Origin: Bacillota bacterium
Lineage (GTDB): Bacteria > Bacillota > Bacilli > Paenibacillales > NBRC-103111
Assembly (NCBI GenBank): GCA_023386955.1
Contig: JAEWIS010000035.1
Coordinates: 91,841 to 155,840, forward strand
DNA: 64,000 nucleotides
Direction: 5' to 3'
Below the pieces are notes generated by a model that did not search any database, was not told where the DNA came from, and saw only the letters and a list, made by a program, of their open reading frames with translations. Both the position numbers and the translations under genes were made by a program. Shown piece by piece: positions 16,521-25,982 of the stretch (its first letter is position 1; every line of letters starts with the position of its first letter).

Positions 16521-19478
16521 ATGGGAACCAACGTTAAAGAACAAGGTTTTGAGTCACTAATTGTCAATCACCTTGTTACGCAAAATGGTTTTGAGCAGGG
16601 CGAAAGCTCTGACTACAACCGCGAATACGCCATTGATGAAACGCGGTTGTTACGCTTTTTAGAAGTGACTCAATTCGAACAAATGGAGTTGCTTGAGATA
16701 AAAAAAAGCAGACAAAAATATAATCAGTTTCTTAACCGCCTAAGTGGTGAAATTGCCAAGCGCGGTGTAATTGATGTACTTAGAAATGGGGTGAAAATCT
16801 ACCCTGCAAACCTAGTAATGTTCTATATGACTCCATCACTTAAAAATGCAGCTGCAAAAAAAATATTCGAACAGAATATCTTCAGTGTAACACGTCAACT
16901 GATGTATTCCAGAGACAGCACCACTCTTGCGTTGGATTTGTGTATTTTCATAAATGGTCTGCCCGTTATCACTTGCGAGTTAAAGAACCAGTTGACCAGC
17001 CAAGACGTAGACGACGCAGTTTGGCAATATAAAACTGATCGTGACCCGAAGGAACTGTTGTTTACGTTCAAACGGTGTATGGTGCATTTTGCTGTAGATG
17101 ATGCCAGAGTGAAGTTTTGCACAAAATTAAGTGGCAAAAGCTCATGGTTCTTGCCCTTTGATAAAGGCTATAATGACGGTGCTGGCAACCCGCCGAACTC
17201 GGATGGAATTATGACTGATTACCTGTGGAAACAGATTTTCACGAGAGCAGAGCTTGCTAATATAATCGAAAATTACGCTCAAGTAGTGGAACGAATTGAT
17301 CCAGACACTAAGGTGAAATCATATACACAAATTTTCCCTCGCTATCATCAGCTTGCAGTGGTCAAGTCCTTGCTTGCTAATGTAAAGGCTAACGGCGTGG
17401 GACAACGGTATTTAATCCAGCACAGTGCAGGAAGTGGTAAGTCAAACTCCATTGCGTGGCTGGCGCACCAAATTGTTGGCTTGGAGCGTAATGGAGGTAA
17501 CGTCTTTGATTCGGTTATCATAGTCACCGATCGCGTGAATCTCGATAAGCAAATCCGTGACACAATCAAGCAGTTCATGCAGGTTTCTAACACTGTTGCA
17601 TGGGCGGAGCATTCTGGAGATCTACGTAAAGCAATAGCCGGTGGTAAGAAAATCATTATCACCACCGTTCAAAAATTCCCCTACATTTTGGAGGGCATCG
17701 GCACGGCTCACAAGGGGCGTAGCTTTGCCATTATCATTGATGAGGCACACTCCAGCCAAAGCGGTGATATGTCCGCTTCTATGAACATTGCCCTTGGAGG
17801 CGATTATAACCCCGTTAATGACACTGAAGATAAAATCAACCTTCTGATTGAAGGGCGCAAAATGTTGACCAATGCCAGTTATTTCGCCTTTACGGCCACG
17901 CCGAAAAACAAAACGCTGGAGATATTTGGTGTTCCTGTTCCTCAACCGGATGGCACGGTGAAACACGTTCCATTTCACAATTATTCCATGAAACAAGCAA
18001 TCCAAGAAGGTTTCATCTTGGATGTGCTGCAATATTATACGCCTATTAAGAGCTACTACAAGCTAGCAAAGATTATCACTGAAAATCCAATGTTCGATAA
18101 GAAAAAGGCTCAGAAACGCCTCCGCGCCTTTGTCGAGGGCGATCAGTTTGCGTTGAACACCAAAGCAAACATTATCGTGGAGCATTTCCATGAGCAAGTT
18201 ATCTCTAAGGCAAAAATCGGTGGCAAAGCCCGTTGCATGGTGGTCACCGCCGGCATCGAACGGGCTATTGACTATTACTATGCTATTACCCAATGTCTTG
18301 CTGAGCGGAAAAGTCCATATAAAGCCATCGTCGCTTTTTCTGGAGAGAAGAAGTACGAGGAAAAAATGCTGACTGAGTCTACTGTTAATGGATTTCCTAG
18401 CAATCAGATTGAAAAGAACTTTAAAACAGAGCCTTACCGCTTCCTAATTGTTGCGGACAAATTTCAAACGGGTTATGACGAGCCTTTACTTCACACTATG
18501 TATATTGACAAAATTTTAACGGATATCAAGGCGGTTCAAACTCTATCTCGCTTGAATCGTGCTCATCCCGATAAACATGATACCTTTGTTTTGGACTTTG
18601 CCAACGAGCCGGATGATATAAAAGAGTCGTTCTCGCGCTATTACCGTACAACAATTCTATCAAATGAAACTGATCCAAACAAACTCTATGACTTGATTGC
18701 GGCCATGGAACAGCATGAGGTTTATACAGAGTACCATGTTGACGACTTTATTGGGCTGTACCTCAACGGCGCCGAGAGGGAAAAGCTCGATCCGATTTTG
18801 GATACTTGCGCCGCGATGTACAAAGGCTTAGATGTGGATGCTCAAGTGGAGTTCAAAGGCTCTGCCAAAGGATTTGTCCGCACATATGGCTTCTTAGGAG
18901 CAATCTTGCCCTATGGTAATGCCGGATGGGAAAAACTCGCTATCTTCCTAAGGCTACTCTTGCCCAAGCTTCCCTCGCCTATAGAAGAAGATTTATCAGC
19001 AGGTATTTTGGAGGCAATTGACCTTGATAGTTACCGAGCTGAGGCTCAGGCTATGGTTTCTATTCAGTTGCAAGATTCCGACGCAGAAGTTGGCCCAGTA
19101 CCTACAAGTGCCATCGGAGGTAATCAAACACCAGAGCTTGATTTGCTCACCAATATTCTGTCTACATTTAATGATCTATTTGGCAATATTGACTGGAAAG
19201 ATGCAGATAATGTTCGAGCCCAAATCCAGCGCATTCCAGGCATGGTGTCGCAAGATAAGGCGTACCAAAACGCTATGAAAAACTCCGATAGACAAAATGC
19301 TCGTATGGAAAGTGATCGTGCCCTTCAAACGGCAATCCTCAGCGTCATGTCCGATAACATGGAACTTTTTAAGCAATTTACGGACAATCAGTCTTTCAAA
19401 AAATGGCTAGCGGATATGGTGTTTAGTGTGACTTATAACGCAGAAGGCAAGGCTTATGATGGACAGAAGACTATTTAA
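16521..19478 (+). CDS. hsdR: Type I restriction-modification system, endonuclease/translocase subunit
   Basis: A 985-residue protein; ATG 16521 was preferred over an in-frame TTG at 16515 because GGGGGGG is 6 nt before the ATG. The N-terminal PD-(D/E)xK nuclease shows D139 and E153-L-K155 (VITCELKNQ). The SF2 motor follows, with Walker A HSAGSGKS (301-308), DEAH box IIIDEAHSSQ (D407-H410) and TATPKN (motif III), then the second RecA lobe (FQTGYDEPLLHTMYIDK, QTLSRLNRAHP) and a C-terminal helical region that binds HsdM. All key residues are intact, so the system should restrict unmodified DNA by ATP-driven translocation. Last gene of the R-M operon. Confidence 0.93.
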   Translation: MGTNVKEQGFESLIVNHLVTQNGFEQGESSDYNREYAIDETRLLRFLEVTQFEQMELLEIKKSRQKYNQFLNRLSGEIAKRGVIDVLRNGVKIYPANLVMFYMTPSLKNAAAKKIFEQNIFSVTRQLMYSRDSTTLALDLCIFINGLPVITCELKNQLTSQDVDDAVWQYKTDRDPKELLFTFKRCMVHFAVDDARVKFCTKLSGKSSWFLPFDKGYNDGAGNPPNSDGIMTDYLWKQIFTRAELANIIENYAQVVERIDPDTKVKSYTQIFPRYHQLAVVKSLLANVKANGVGQRYLIQHSAGSGKSNSIAWLAHQIVGLERNGGNVFDSVIIVTDRVNLDKQIRDTIKQFMQVSNTVAWAEHSGDLRKAIAGGKKIIITTVQKFPYILEGIGTAHKGRSFAIIIDEAHSSQSGDMSASMNIALGGDYNPVNDTEDKINLLIEGRKMLTNASYFAFTATPKNKTLEIFGVPVPQPDGTVKHVPFHNYSMKQAIQEGFILDVLQYYTPIKSYYKLAKIITENPMFDKKKAQKRLRAFVEGDQFALNTKANIIVEHFHEQVISKAKIGGKARCMVVTAGIERAIDYYYAITQCLAERKSPYKAIVAFSGEKKYEEKMLTESTVNGFPSNQIEKNFKTEPYRFLIVADKFQTGYDEPLLHTMYIDKILTDIKAVQTLSRLNRAHPDKHDTFVLDFANEPDDIKESFSRYYRTTILSNETDPNKLYDLIAAMEQHEVYTEYHVDDFIGLYLNGAEREKLDPILDTCAAMYKGLDVDAQVEFKGSAKGFVRTYGFLGAILPYGNAGWEKLAIFLRLLLPKLPSPIEEDLSAGILEAIDLDSYRAEAQAMVSIQLQDSDAEVGPVPTSAIGGNQTPELDLLTNILSTFNDLFGNIDWKDADNVRAQIQRIPGMVSQDKAYQNAMKNSDRQNARMESDRALQTAILSVMSDNMELFKQFTDNQSFKKWLADMVFSVTYNAEGKAYDGQKTI

Positions 19479-19641
19479 ATATTAGAGTATGTGTGAAGAG
19501 AGGACTGTATTGATAATGAAATCTAGAATTGTTGATAGAGCTCTCTCGTTCCACGTGTATTAGTCCTAAATCAGGAAATAAAGAGGTAGAGGATGTAAAT
19601 CAGAAAGAAAAAATAATAATGCAAAAATATGAACGACAAAC

Positions 19642-19682
19642 CGTCTATTTTCACTTTCCAGTGGGAGTAGACGTTTTTTTAA
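19642..19682 (+). terminator. Rho-independent terminator after the type I R-M operon
   Basis: Stem CGTCTATTTTCACT with AGTGGGAGTAGACG (several G-U pairs), 4-nt loop, followed by TTTTTTT. It probably marks the right end of the defence genes. Elsewhere in 19479-19894 I see no gene, only AT-rich sequence. Confidence 0.75.
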
Positions 19683-19894
19683 TAGTGATTTTGAGGAATT
19701 AAAATAGATTCATAGGAGGTTTATAAACTACAAGGAGGGTAATTTTTAAACTCATTTAAGTCAAGGATGAAAGCCCTCATAATCAAATACAAAGATTATT
19801 AAACCAGTTTATTTCCTATCCCAAAACGAAGCTGCATAACGCAAGGTAGACGAATTAATCACCCTTTATACCAACACAACAAGGAGGAGCCCAC

Positions 19895-20203
19895 ATGAAT
19901 TTCCCACCCTGGTTTTTGGAGACGATGCAAGGTCGGTTGGAGGAGGTGGCGGCGCGGATTGAGCGTCATGGTGATTTTGGGCAGGTCCGCGGGGAGGAGG
20001 ATGCGGCGTTTGCGGCTTTGTTCGGTTCTGTGGATGTGACGCGGATTCCGGAGTTTGTGGAGTGGGAGGATAAGCATTATATCCGGCAGGGGCTTCAGCA
20101 TGAGCGTCTGTATCTGCAAGGGCTGCAGGATGGGGTGCAGCTTGCGGTGGGGTTGTTGTTTTCTTCTGGTCCGTTTGAGCGGGAGACACCCGGTAAAGGT
20201 TGA
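19895..20203 (+). CDS. Small uncharacterised helical protein, 102 aa
   Basis: ATG after a strong AAGGAGG site. The sequence is predicted helical, acidic and without membrane segment: an N-terminal helix (ETMQGRLEEVAARIERHG), a middle loop and a C-terminal helix rich in Gln and Leu (QGLQHERLYLQGLQDGVQLAVGLL). Small proteins of this look are common in Paenibacillus, possibly DUF6809-like, but I cannot confirm the family. GC content is back to that of the backbone. It is a single gene with its own terminator. Confidence 0.55.
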   Translation: MNFPPWFLETMQGRLEEVAARIERHGDFGQVRGEEDAAFAALFGSVDVTRIPEFVEWEDKHYIRQGLQHERLYLQGLQDGVQLAVGLLFSSGPFERETPGKG

Positions 20204-20229
20204 TCGGGTTCGAATCAGGTATGATCCAG

Positions 20230-20256
20230 CCACTCGTGAAACGGGTGGTTTTTTTA
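20230..20256 (+). terminator. Rho-independent terminator after the 102-aa gene
   Basis: Stem CCACTCGT with ACGGGTGG (one G-U pair), loop GAA, then TTTTTTT. It lies 27 bp after the stop. Confidence 0.75.
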
Positions 20257-20350
20257 CTGAACATTTACAAGGACATTTTCCTGTTGGAATGATATTATTT
20301 AGTTTATTAGCATTATTTTCGTTTTCTTGCAGATTGGGGTTGGGTTCATC

Positions 20351-22498
20351 ATGGGCAGGCTTCTTCGGTTCGGTTCTCGTACGCTCTGGCTTTATATAGC
20401 GGCTGCCGTTGTGGTTGGGGTGGTTGCCTGCTATGCCGTCATCTCTGCATCAGGTTCCCCTGCGCTCCAAAGTGAAGAGGGCATTCTGGATGTGACGCAG
20501 GCGCATGTCCGTGAGCATCCCCTCCCGTTAAAAGGGGAGTGGGCGTTCTATTGGCAGGAGCTGCTGTCGCCGGAAGACATCCATAATCGTGCTGGAAGAA
20601 ACGGAGATCAAAACCATTGGATTACCATCCCGAACTCCTGGCTGGGTTACCGGTTAGATGGTGAGCCGTTAAGCGGTACAGGCTATGCAACCTTTCGGCT
20701 GGTGATTAAGCTTGGTGAGCAGGATCGGAATGAGCGGCTTGCGCTGCGGCTGCCTACGATCTTCCATGCGTATAAGCTATGGGTGAATGGTGAGCTGTTG
20801 GCGGAGGTTGGGGTGGTTGGTCCGGACAAGAGCAGTGTGACTCCGCGTCTGGCCACGAGACTGGTGTTCTTCCAGCCTGAGCGTGACCAGGTGGAGCTGG
20901 TGATGCAGGTGGCCAACTTCCATCATAAGCGTGGCGGCATCACCTCGAATATTGAGCTGGGCGGCAGTGATGTGTTAACGGTCAAGACCAAGCTGAGAAT
21001 TGCTGCTGATATGTTCATCACCGCAAGCCTGCTGGTGATTGGACTGTATCACCTGCTGCTGTTTATCCTGCGGCGCAAGGACAGGGCTGCCTTGTATTTT
21101 GGCCTGTTCACCGTGTTGATGGGTATCCGGTCCTTGCTGGTGGGCGAGCTTTTGCTTACACAATTGTGGCCTTCCATTCCATGGGGATTGCAGTTCAAGC
21201 TCGAATACCTGATTCTTTGCAGCTGTGCATACATCATCATGAGGTACTTCGATTGTATTTTCCCCGATTATGTGTCGCGGTGGTTTCATCTTGCCACGCG
21301 GATCGTAACGGCTGTTCTGTGTACCGTTGTGGTGGTGACTCCTGCACGCATCTATACCCAATTATTAGTAATAATCGGTGTGTTCATTGTTCTCCATATG
21401 GTTTATCTCATGGTTGGGCTGGCCCATGAAGCTATGCGGCGCAAGGAGGGAGCGCTGATCTTCCTGCTGGTGTCGGTGGTGGCTCTGGTTACGGTCATCA
21501 ACGATTTCCTATACTATAATGAATGGTCCCGGGTGGGAAATACATCGCCGCTTGGTTTGCTGGTATTTACGGTGGCCCAGATCATTCTGCTATCGTCCCG
21601 GTTTACCCGGGCGGCAACGAATGAAGAACGGATCACACGTGAGCTGCAGGATGCGAACCACAAGCTGGTGGAGATGAATACGAATCTGGAACGGCTCGTA
21701 CAGGAGCGCACCCATGCCTTATCTGCTGCGCATGATGATCTGCGCACCTCCTATGACCGGCTGCTCCACTCCGAACAAGGGAGGAAGAAGCTGCTTGCTT
21801 ATATCACCCATGATCTGCGGCTGCCGCTGTCCAGCATGCTGGGTTATGTAGAGGCGGTGCAGGACGGGGTCAAGCCGGAACGCAATGATCAGTATCTGAA
21901 GTATATCCGGGATAATACCATACGGATTAACCGCATGATCGAGGAGCTGTCCTTCCTGTCGCATTTGGAGACGGGACAGGTTCCGTACCGGATGAGGCCG
22001 GTTCAGGTGAAGCCCTTCCTGCAAGGTTTTTTTGAACAGTATGAGCTGGTTGTGCGTGACGCAGGGCTGGAGTTTGTGCTGGATATGGGAGCTGCGGAGG
22101 AGCAATCGCATAACCTGCTTGTTGTGGAGATGGATGAGCAGCGCTTCGATCAGGCTTTGTTTAATCTGGTGTCCAACGCCATGAAGTTCACCTCCAGAGG
22201 GGGGCTGGTGCGTATTGCGCTGGCGGTGGAAGAGGTGGAGCATATCCGGTATGCGGTCATCCGCGTAGAGGATTCCGGCATGGGTATTCCTCCGGACCAG
22301 CTGGAAGAAATCTTCAACCGCAATTACAAGGTGGAGCGGCCGGGCGTGGAGCAGGGAGCAGAGGGCAGCGGGCTGGGGCTGGCGATTTGCAGGGAAATCG
22401 TCCAAGCCCATGGCGGGACGGTCCGGGCGGAGAGCGACGGCAGGACGGGGGCGGTATTCTACGTGTCGCTTCCTTGTATGGTAAGGAGCTGCGAGTAA
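20351..22498 (+). CDS. 7TMR-DISM sensor histidine kinase
   Basis: A 715-residue membrane kinase; ATG 20351 was chosen because it begins the signal-anchor MGRLLRFGSRTLWLYIAAAV. Residues ~30-210 are an extracytoplasmic jelly-roll (7TMR-DISMED2-like: LPLKGEWAFYWQEL, GTGYATFRL). About seven membrane segments follow (residues ~220-425), then a coiled coil, then the kinase: H-box YITHDLRLPLSSM with H487, N-box FNLVSNAMKFT, and G-boxes DSGMGIPP and GSGLGLAICREI. DISM receptors sense carbohydrates or other small extracellular ligands. It forms a pair with the response regulator 48 bp downstream. The intergenic segment carries a TAGCGGAAC-type repeat fragment. Confidence 0.88.
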   Translation: MGRLLRFGSRTLWLYIAAAVVVGVVACYAVISASGSPALQSEEGILDVTQAHVREHPLPLKGEWAFYWQELLSPEDIHNRAGRNGDQNHWITIPNSWLGYRLDGEPLSGTGYATFRLVIKLGEQDRNERLALRLPTIFHAYKLWVNGELLAEVGVVGPDKSSVTPRLATRLVFFQPERDQVELVMQVANFHHKRGGITSNIELGGSDVLTVKTKLRIAADMFITASLLVIGLYHLLLFILRRKDRAALYFGLFTVLMGIRSLLVGELLLTQLWPSIPWGLQFKLEYLILCSCAYIIMRYFDCIFPDYVSRWFHLATRIVTAVLCTVVVVTPARIYTQLLVIIGVFIVLHMVYLMVGLAHEAMRRKEGALIFLLVSVVALVTVINDFLYYNEWSRVGNTSPLGLLVFTVAQIILLSSRFTRAATNEERITRELQDANHKLVEMNTNLERLVQERTHALSAAHDDLRTSYDRLLHSEQGRKKLLAYITHDLRLPLSSMLGYVEAVQDGVKPERNDQYLKYIRDNTIRINRMIEELSFLSHLETGQVPYRMRPVQVKPFLQGFFEQYELVVRDAGLEFVLDMGAAEEQSHNLLVVEMDEQRFDQALFNLVSNAMKFTSRGGLVRIALAVEEVEHIRYAVIRVEDSGMGIPPDQLEEIFNRNYKVERPGVEQGAEGSGLGLAICREIVQAHGGTVRAESDGRTGAVFYVSLPCMVRSCE

Positions 22499-22546
22499 AA
22501 TAGCGGAACGTTATTTCGCAGTCTCGAAGTGAAGGAAGGTGACGGT

Positions 22547-23254
22547 ATGGCGGACGCTTACAAAATATTGATCGTCGATGATGATCCCCATATATGCGAA
22601 ATTGTTCAGGTGTATTGCGAGCGGGAGGGGTTCATCTCCTCTTACAGTCATAACGGGGCGGAAGCGATGAAGCTGCTGGTTTCGTTCCAGCCGGATTTGA
22701 TTGTACTGGATGTGCTGCTGGCGAATGAAAACGGCATTGACTGGTGCAGGAACGCACGAGCCTACACGGATGCGCCGATTCTGTTTCTGAGCAGCCGTGA
22801 GGAGGACGAGGTGAAGATCAGCGCCTTGTCCTATGGCGGCGACGATTATGTGACCAAGCCGTTCAGTCCTGGGGTACTCATGGCCAAGATCAGGGCTCAT
22901 CTTCGCAGAGTGTCCAAGGGCAGGAGAGAACAGCTGCTGGAGCTGCCGGGGCTGACGCTGGATTTCTACGCACAGACTGTCAACATGGGGAGTGAATCTA
23001 TCTTTTTATCCCAAAAAGAATTCAATCTGCTGTCCTATATGGCACAAAACGTGAATCGCCCCGTCAGTGTCGATGCGTTGTTTCAGCTTGTCTGGGGCAT
23101 GGAGAGCCTGAAGGATACAAGAACAGTGGCTGTACACATTAGCAATCTCCGCAAGAAAATCGAGGCTGACCCAGCCAATCCCGAGAGAATCATTACGGTT
23201 CGGGGAGGCGGCTATATGCTGGTTGCCAGAGGTGCTGCACAAGCGCGGACATAG
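22547..23254 (+). CDS. OmpR-family response regulator
   Basis: A 235-residue protein. ATG 22547 follows GAAGGAAGGTG; a GTG at 22529 lies inside that site and is rejected. The receiver domain shows ILIVDDD, phospho-acceptor D55 in LIVLDVLL, and K in YVTKPFSPG. The C-terminal winged helix has the trans_reg_C pattern (LTLDFYAQTVNMGSESIFLSQKEFNLL, TVAVHISNLRKKIE, RGGGYML). It is the partner of the DISM kinase just upstream. Targets are unknown; the downstream MFS and transglutaminase-like genes are possible but not shown. Confidence 0.9.
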   Translation: MADAYKILIVDDDPHICEIVQVYCEREGFISSYSHNGAEAMKLLVSFQPDLIVLDVLLANENGIDWCRNARAYTDAPILFLSSREEDEVKISALSYGGDDYVTKPFSPGVLMAKIRAHLRRVSKGRREQLLELPGLTLDFYAQTVNMGSESIFLSQKEFNLLSYMAQNVNRPVSVDALFQLVWGMESLKDTRTVAVHISNLRKKIEADPANPERIITVRGGGYMLVARGAAQART

Positions 23255-23314
23255 GCCGTGTTTGCTAACACTCCCTAGCGCCGCGGGGGTTATCGGTTCT
23301 ATCTTTAAAATTGA

Positions 23315-23366
23315 ACAACGGGCTTCTCCGTTATCCTCGGATAATGAAGAGGCCCCTTGTTTGTTG
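23315..23366 (+). terminator. Long imperfect hairpin, probable terminator after the DISM two-component operon
   Basis: A 22-bp imperfect stem (23315-23336 with 23339-23360) has a 2-nt loop and is followed by TTGTTG. It lies 60 bp after the regulator stop and about 90 bp before the MFS gene. The tail is poor in T, so it could instead be an attenuator. Confidence 0.5.
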
Positions 23367-23452
23367 TGCGTCGATGGAGTAATAAAGGGGCATTGCGGCT
23401 GGTATTCTATGGTATACTCTTGGTAAATCGCGATCAGAAAGGTAGTCACCCC

Positions 23453-24715
23453 ATGATGCTGTGGAAGCACCCGCTTATTCAATTATTAAACCGTAACAAA
23501 GGAAATCCCAGAACGCTGATTTTGATGGAGCCGCTTTGGGGGATTCCGTATAATTTAATTGCGCCGTTTGCTACGTTGTATATGTATACCCAGGGCATAA
23601 CGGATGTTCAGATTGGCCTGATTCTGTCGGTAGCGATGTTTGTTCAGGTGTTTTTTTCGTTCTTTGGCGGGATTATCACCGATAAGCTGGGGCGTAAGGT
23701 GACGACCATGCTGGGGGATTTTATGGGCTGGAGTGTGGCTTGTTTGGTCTGGGCTGTGTCGGGCAGCTTCTGGCTCTTCCTGCTGGCGGTTGTATTCAAC
23801 AGCTTCGAGCAGATTAACCAGACGGCCTGGTTTTGCTTATTGATTGAGGATGCAGAGCCCAAGGATTTATTGGGCATCTATACGTGGGCCAACATCGGCG
23901 GTTTGGTGGCTGTCTTTTTTGCGCCCATTTCCGGGTTATTGATCCAGTCCTTCAGTGTGGTTCCGGTTGTCCGGGTGCTGTATGTGGTGTTCGCGGTCAA
24001 TATGCTGATTAAGGTGATTATTACGTTCCGGCATTGTGATGAAACCCGGCAGGGCAAGCTCCGTATGGCCGAGACGAAGGGCACCTCTGTTGCGCAGATG
24101 CTCTATGAATACAAGGACCTGATTCCCAAGGTGTTGAAGAATAAGGAGATTCTGAAGGTGCTGATGGTCTCCGTGATTCTGCATATTACGAATCTGATCA
24201 GTGCCAATTTTTTCAGCTTGTATGTCACCCAGCGGTTAGGCATCGCCGACCGGTATCTGGCTTTTTTTCCTATATTAAATGCAGCGGTCATGTTGATCTT
24301 CATGGTTGGCATCCAGCACCGCCTAGAGGGTGTGAAGTTCCGTATCCCCATGCGGACCGGTCTGCTGTTGTATGCGGCGTGCCCGATTCTCTTGATCCTG
24401 ACGCCTGTCGGGAACATGCTGTTTATTATTCTCTATGTTTTTGTGGCGGCAGTAGCCACTGCTCTGGTTATGCCCCGCAAGGACGCCTTGCTCCAGCTAA
24501 ACATCCATCCCCAGGAGCGTGCCCGCATTAATGCGCTGATTATGGCCTTTACCATTGCGTTCGCGTCACCGTTTGGCTACCTGGCCGGGTGGTTATCCAG
24601 TATGGACCGCCGGCTGCCGTTTCTATTTGTATTTGCTATTTTTGTGGTGGCGATCGTGATTGTTGGGCGAATTCGTGATCCGGAGTTTGCTGAGGAGCAG
24701 GGGGAGACTGGTTGA
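23453..24715 (+). CDS. MFS transporter
   Basis: A 420-residue membrane protein. ATG 23453 follows GAAAGGTAG; upstream in-frame codons lack a site. About 12 hydrophobic segments are visible, with the MFS loop motif GGIITDKLGRKVT between segments 2 and 3 and a second-half start near residue 225. The cytoplasmic central loop (residues ~195-215) is charged. No substrate can be named. The next gene starts 17 bp after the stop, and GGGGAGG overlaps the stop region, so the two are co-translated neighbours. Confidence 0.85.
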   Translation: MMLWKHPLIQLLNRNKGNPRTLILMEPLWGIPYNLIAPFATLYMYTQGITDVQIGLILSVAMFVQVFFSFFGGIITDKLGRKVTTMLGDFMGWSVACLVWAVSGSFWLFLLAVVFNSFEQINQTAWFCLLIEDAEPKDLLGIYTWANIGGLVAVFFAPISGLLIQSFSVVPVVRVLYVVFAVNMLIKVIITFRHCDETRQGKLRMAETKGTSVAQMLYEYKDLIPKVLKNKEILKVLMVSVILHITNLISANFFSLYVTQRLGIADRYLAFFPILNAAVMLIFMVGIQHRLEGVKFRIPMRTGLLLYAACPILLILTPVGNMLFIILYVFVAAVATALVMPRKDALLQLNIHPQERARINALIMAFTIAFASPFGYLAGWLSSMDRRLPFLFVFAIFVVAIVIVGRIRDPEFAEEQGETG

Positions 24716-24732
24716 GGGGAGGCATTTTACAC

Positions 24733-25923
24733 ATGAGGATACTGCCTTGGTTTGTAGGCTTGTTTACAGGTAAGGGTGAAGACCAGGAAAGCGTAAACAA
24801 TGGCGAAAGCAATATAGCTTCTCTATCAAGCCCCTTACCTCGAAGTGCGGCATTCGCTAACCTATTTCAAGAGCATAAGCCGGCGGAGTATCATTTTGAA
24901 AGATTCGTATACGCGGCACTATGCAGCAGTGGGCTTATTAAAAAGGGTGTTTCACATTCCCAGCTTATATTCATAAAAGAATCATCAGCAGGAAACATTA
25001 CATGCCAGCTCAAAGTCAATAAGCAAGGAGAACGAGAGAAGAATATTTTTCGTGTTTCCTTGAATCATGTATCGGATGATACGTTACAGCTCCAATCGTT
25101 TTCATTGTCAACCTACTGCTGTAATCTTAATATTGAAAAAGAGGTTTACCGATACCTTGCGATTATCGCCAGTGAAGCGGGCTATTCGTATCTGGAGCCG
25201 TCGGGGATTGTCTACGAATCGAAGGATGACTTTGATTTTTCAACACCGGATATAGGCGATTTGTTTCCTTTTTTAGGACACTTAAGGAGGTTGCTTTCAG
25301 AAAAAATTCAAGAGATGGATAGCGAAGCAGATGGTGACGATTTACGGAAGCTGCTGGAACTCGTGCATCCTGTGGAATTCAATCTATTCAACTTGATTTC
25401 CTATGAACAAACGGTCGCTGTCCCTGATCTTATTATAAGAACGAATCGGGATCTATCGGAAATCCAAAAAAACTACTTGATTAAAATGGCGCGTACGCTG
25501 TATTGTGGCCTGCATACCCGCCCAGATCATCGAACTACCGTCAGAGGACAATGTGTTTTGCTAAGCCAGATTGTATTTTTTCTGGCTGCGGACAAATTGA
25601 ATATACCCGTGCCCAATCTTACTATTTTGGATGGATGTATGAAGGGGATGGGAGCACATACCGTTGCAGCAATAAACGGAAGAATAGTGGATGCGACATC
25701 CGATCAGTTTCACGATGGTGGGCGCTGGCTCAATGTCTATGAAGATAATAGTATTTACTTTGACTATTCCAAGTGCTCTCCATCAGAATACAATGAAGAA
25801 TACATACAACCGTATATCGAATTATTTCGAAGTCAATACAAGGAAATATCGGTAGAGGATTTTCTGCGCAGTACAGATAAATATCTGTTTAAACGATCGA
25901 GTGAAGCTCAAGTGTGGAGTTAG
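24733..25923 (+). CDS. Uncharacterised protein with C-terminal transglutaminase-like Cys-His-Asp domain
   Basis: A 396-residue protein. ATG 24733 lies 10 nt after GGGGAGG at the MFS stop; an in-frame TTG at 24712 is less likely. Residues ~1-200 are unfamiliar. Residues ~265-330 show RGQCVLLSQIVFFLAAD (C274), GMGAHTVAAINGRIVDATSD (H309 and D320) and QFHDGG. The C-H-D order with spacing of 35 and 11 fits the transglutaminase/papain-like fold (H-x-V-x-x-NG-x-x-x-D-x-T). It may be a cysteine protease or an acyl-transfer enzyme. Coupling to an exporter-type MFS gene suggests processing or transport of a small product, but no precursor gene is visible. More AT-rich than its neighbours. Confidence 0.6.
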   Translation: MRILPWFVGLFTGKGEDQESVNNGESNIASLSSPLPRSAAFANLFQEHKPAEYHFERFVYAALCSSGLIKKGVSHSQLIFIKESSAGNITCQLKVNKQGEREKNIFRVSLNHVSDDTLQLQSFSLSTYCCNLNIEKEVYRYLAIIASEAGYSYLEPSGIVYESKDDFDFSTPDIGDLFPFLGHLRRLLSEKIQEMDSEADGDDLRKLLELVHPVEFNLFNLISYEQTVAVPDLIIRTNRDLSEIQKNYLIKMARTLYCGLHTRPDHRTTVRGQCVLLSQIVFFLAADKLNIPVPNLTILDGCMKGMGAHTVAAINGRIVDATSDQFHDGGRWLNVYEDNSIYFDYSKCSPSEYNEEYIQPYIELFRSQYKEISVEDFLRSTDKYLFKRSSEAQVWS

Positions 25924-25982
25924 GAATATACCTTTTGATCAGGCAAGCTGTATTCGTGATGGGTTTTCTGAAATTTTCGTAC

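Noticed and set aside
20200..20235. tRNA-like GGTTCGAATC with CCAGCCA downstream
   Set aside because: The five bases on each side do not pair as a T-stem and no acceptor, D or anticodon arm can be built. It overlaps the end of a real gene and a terminator.
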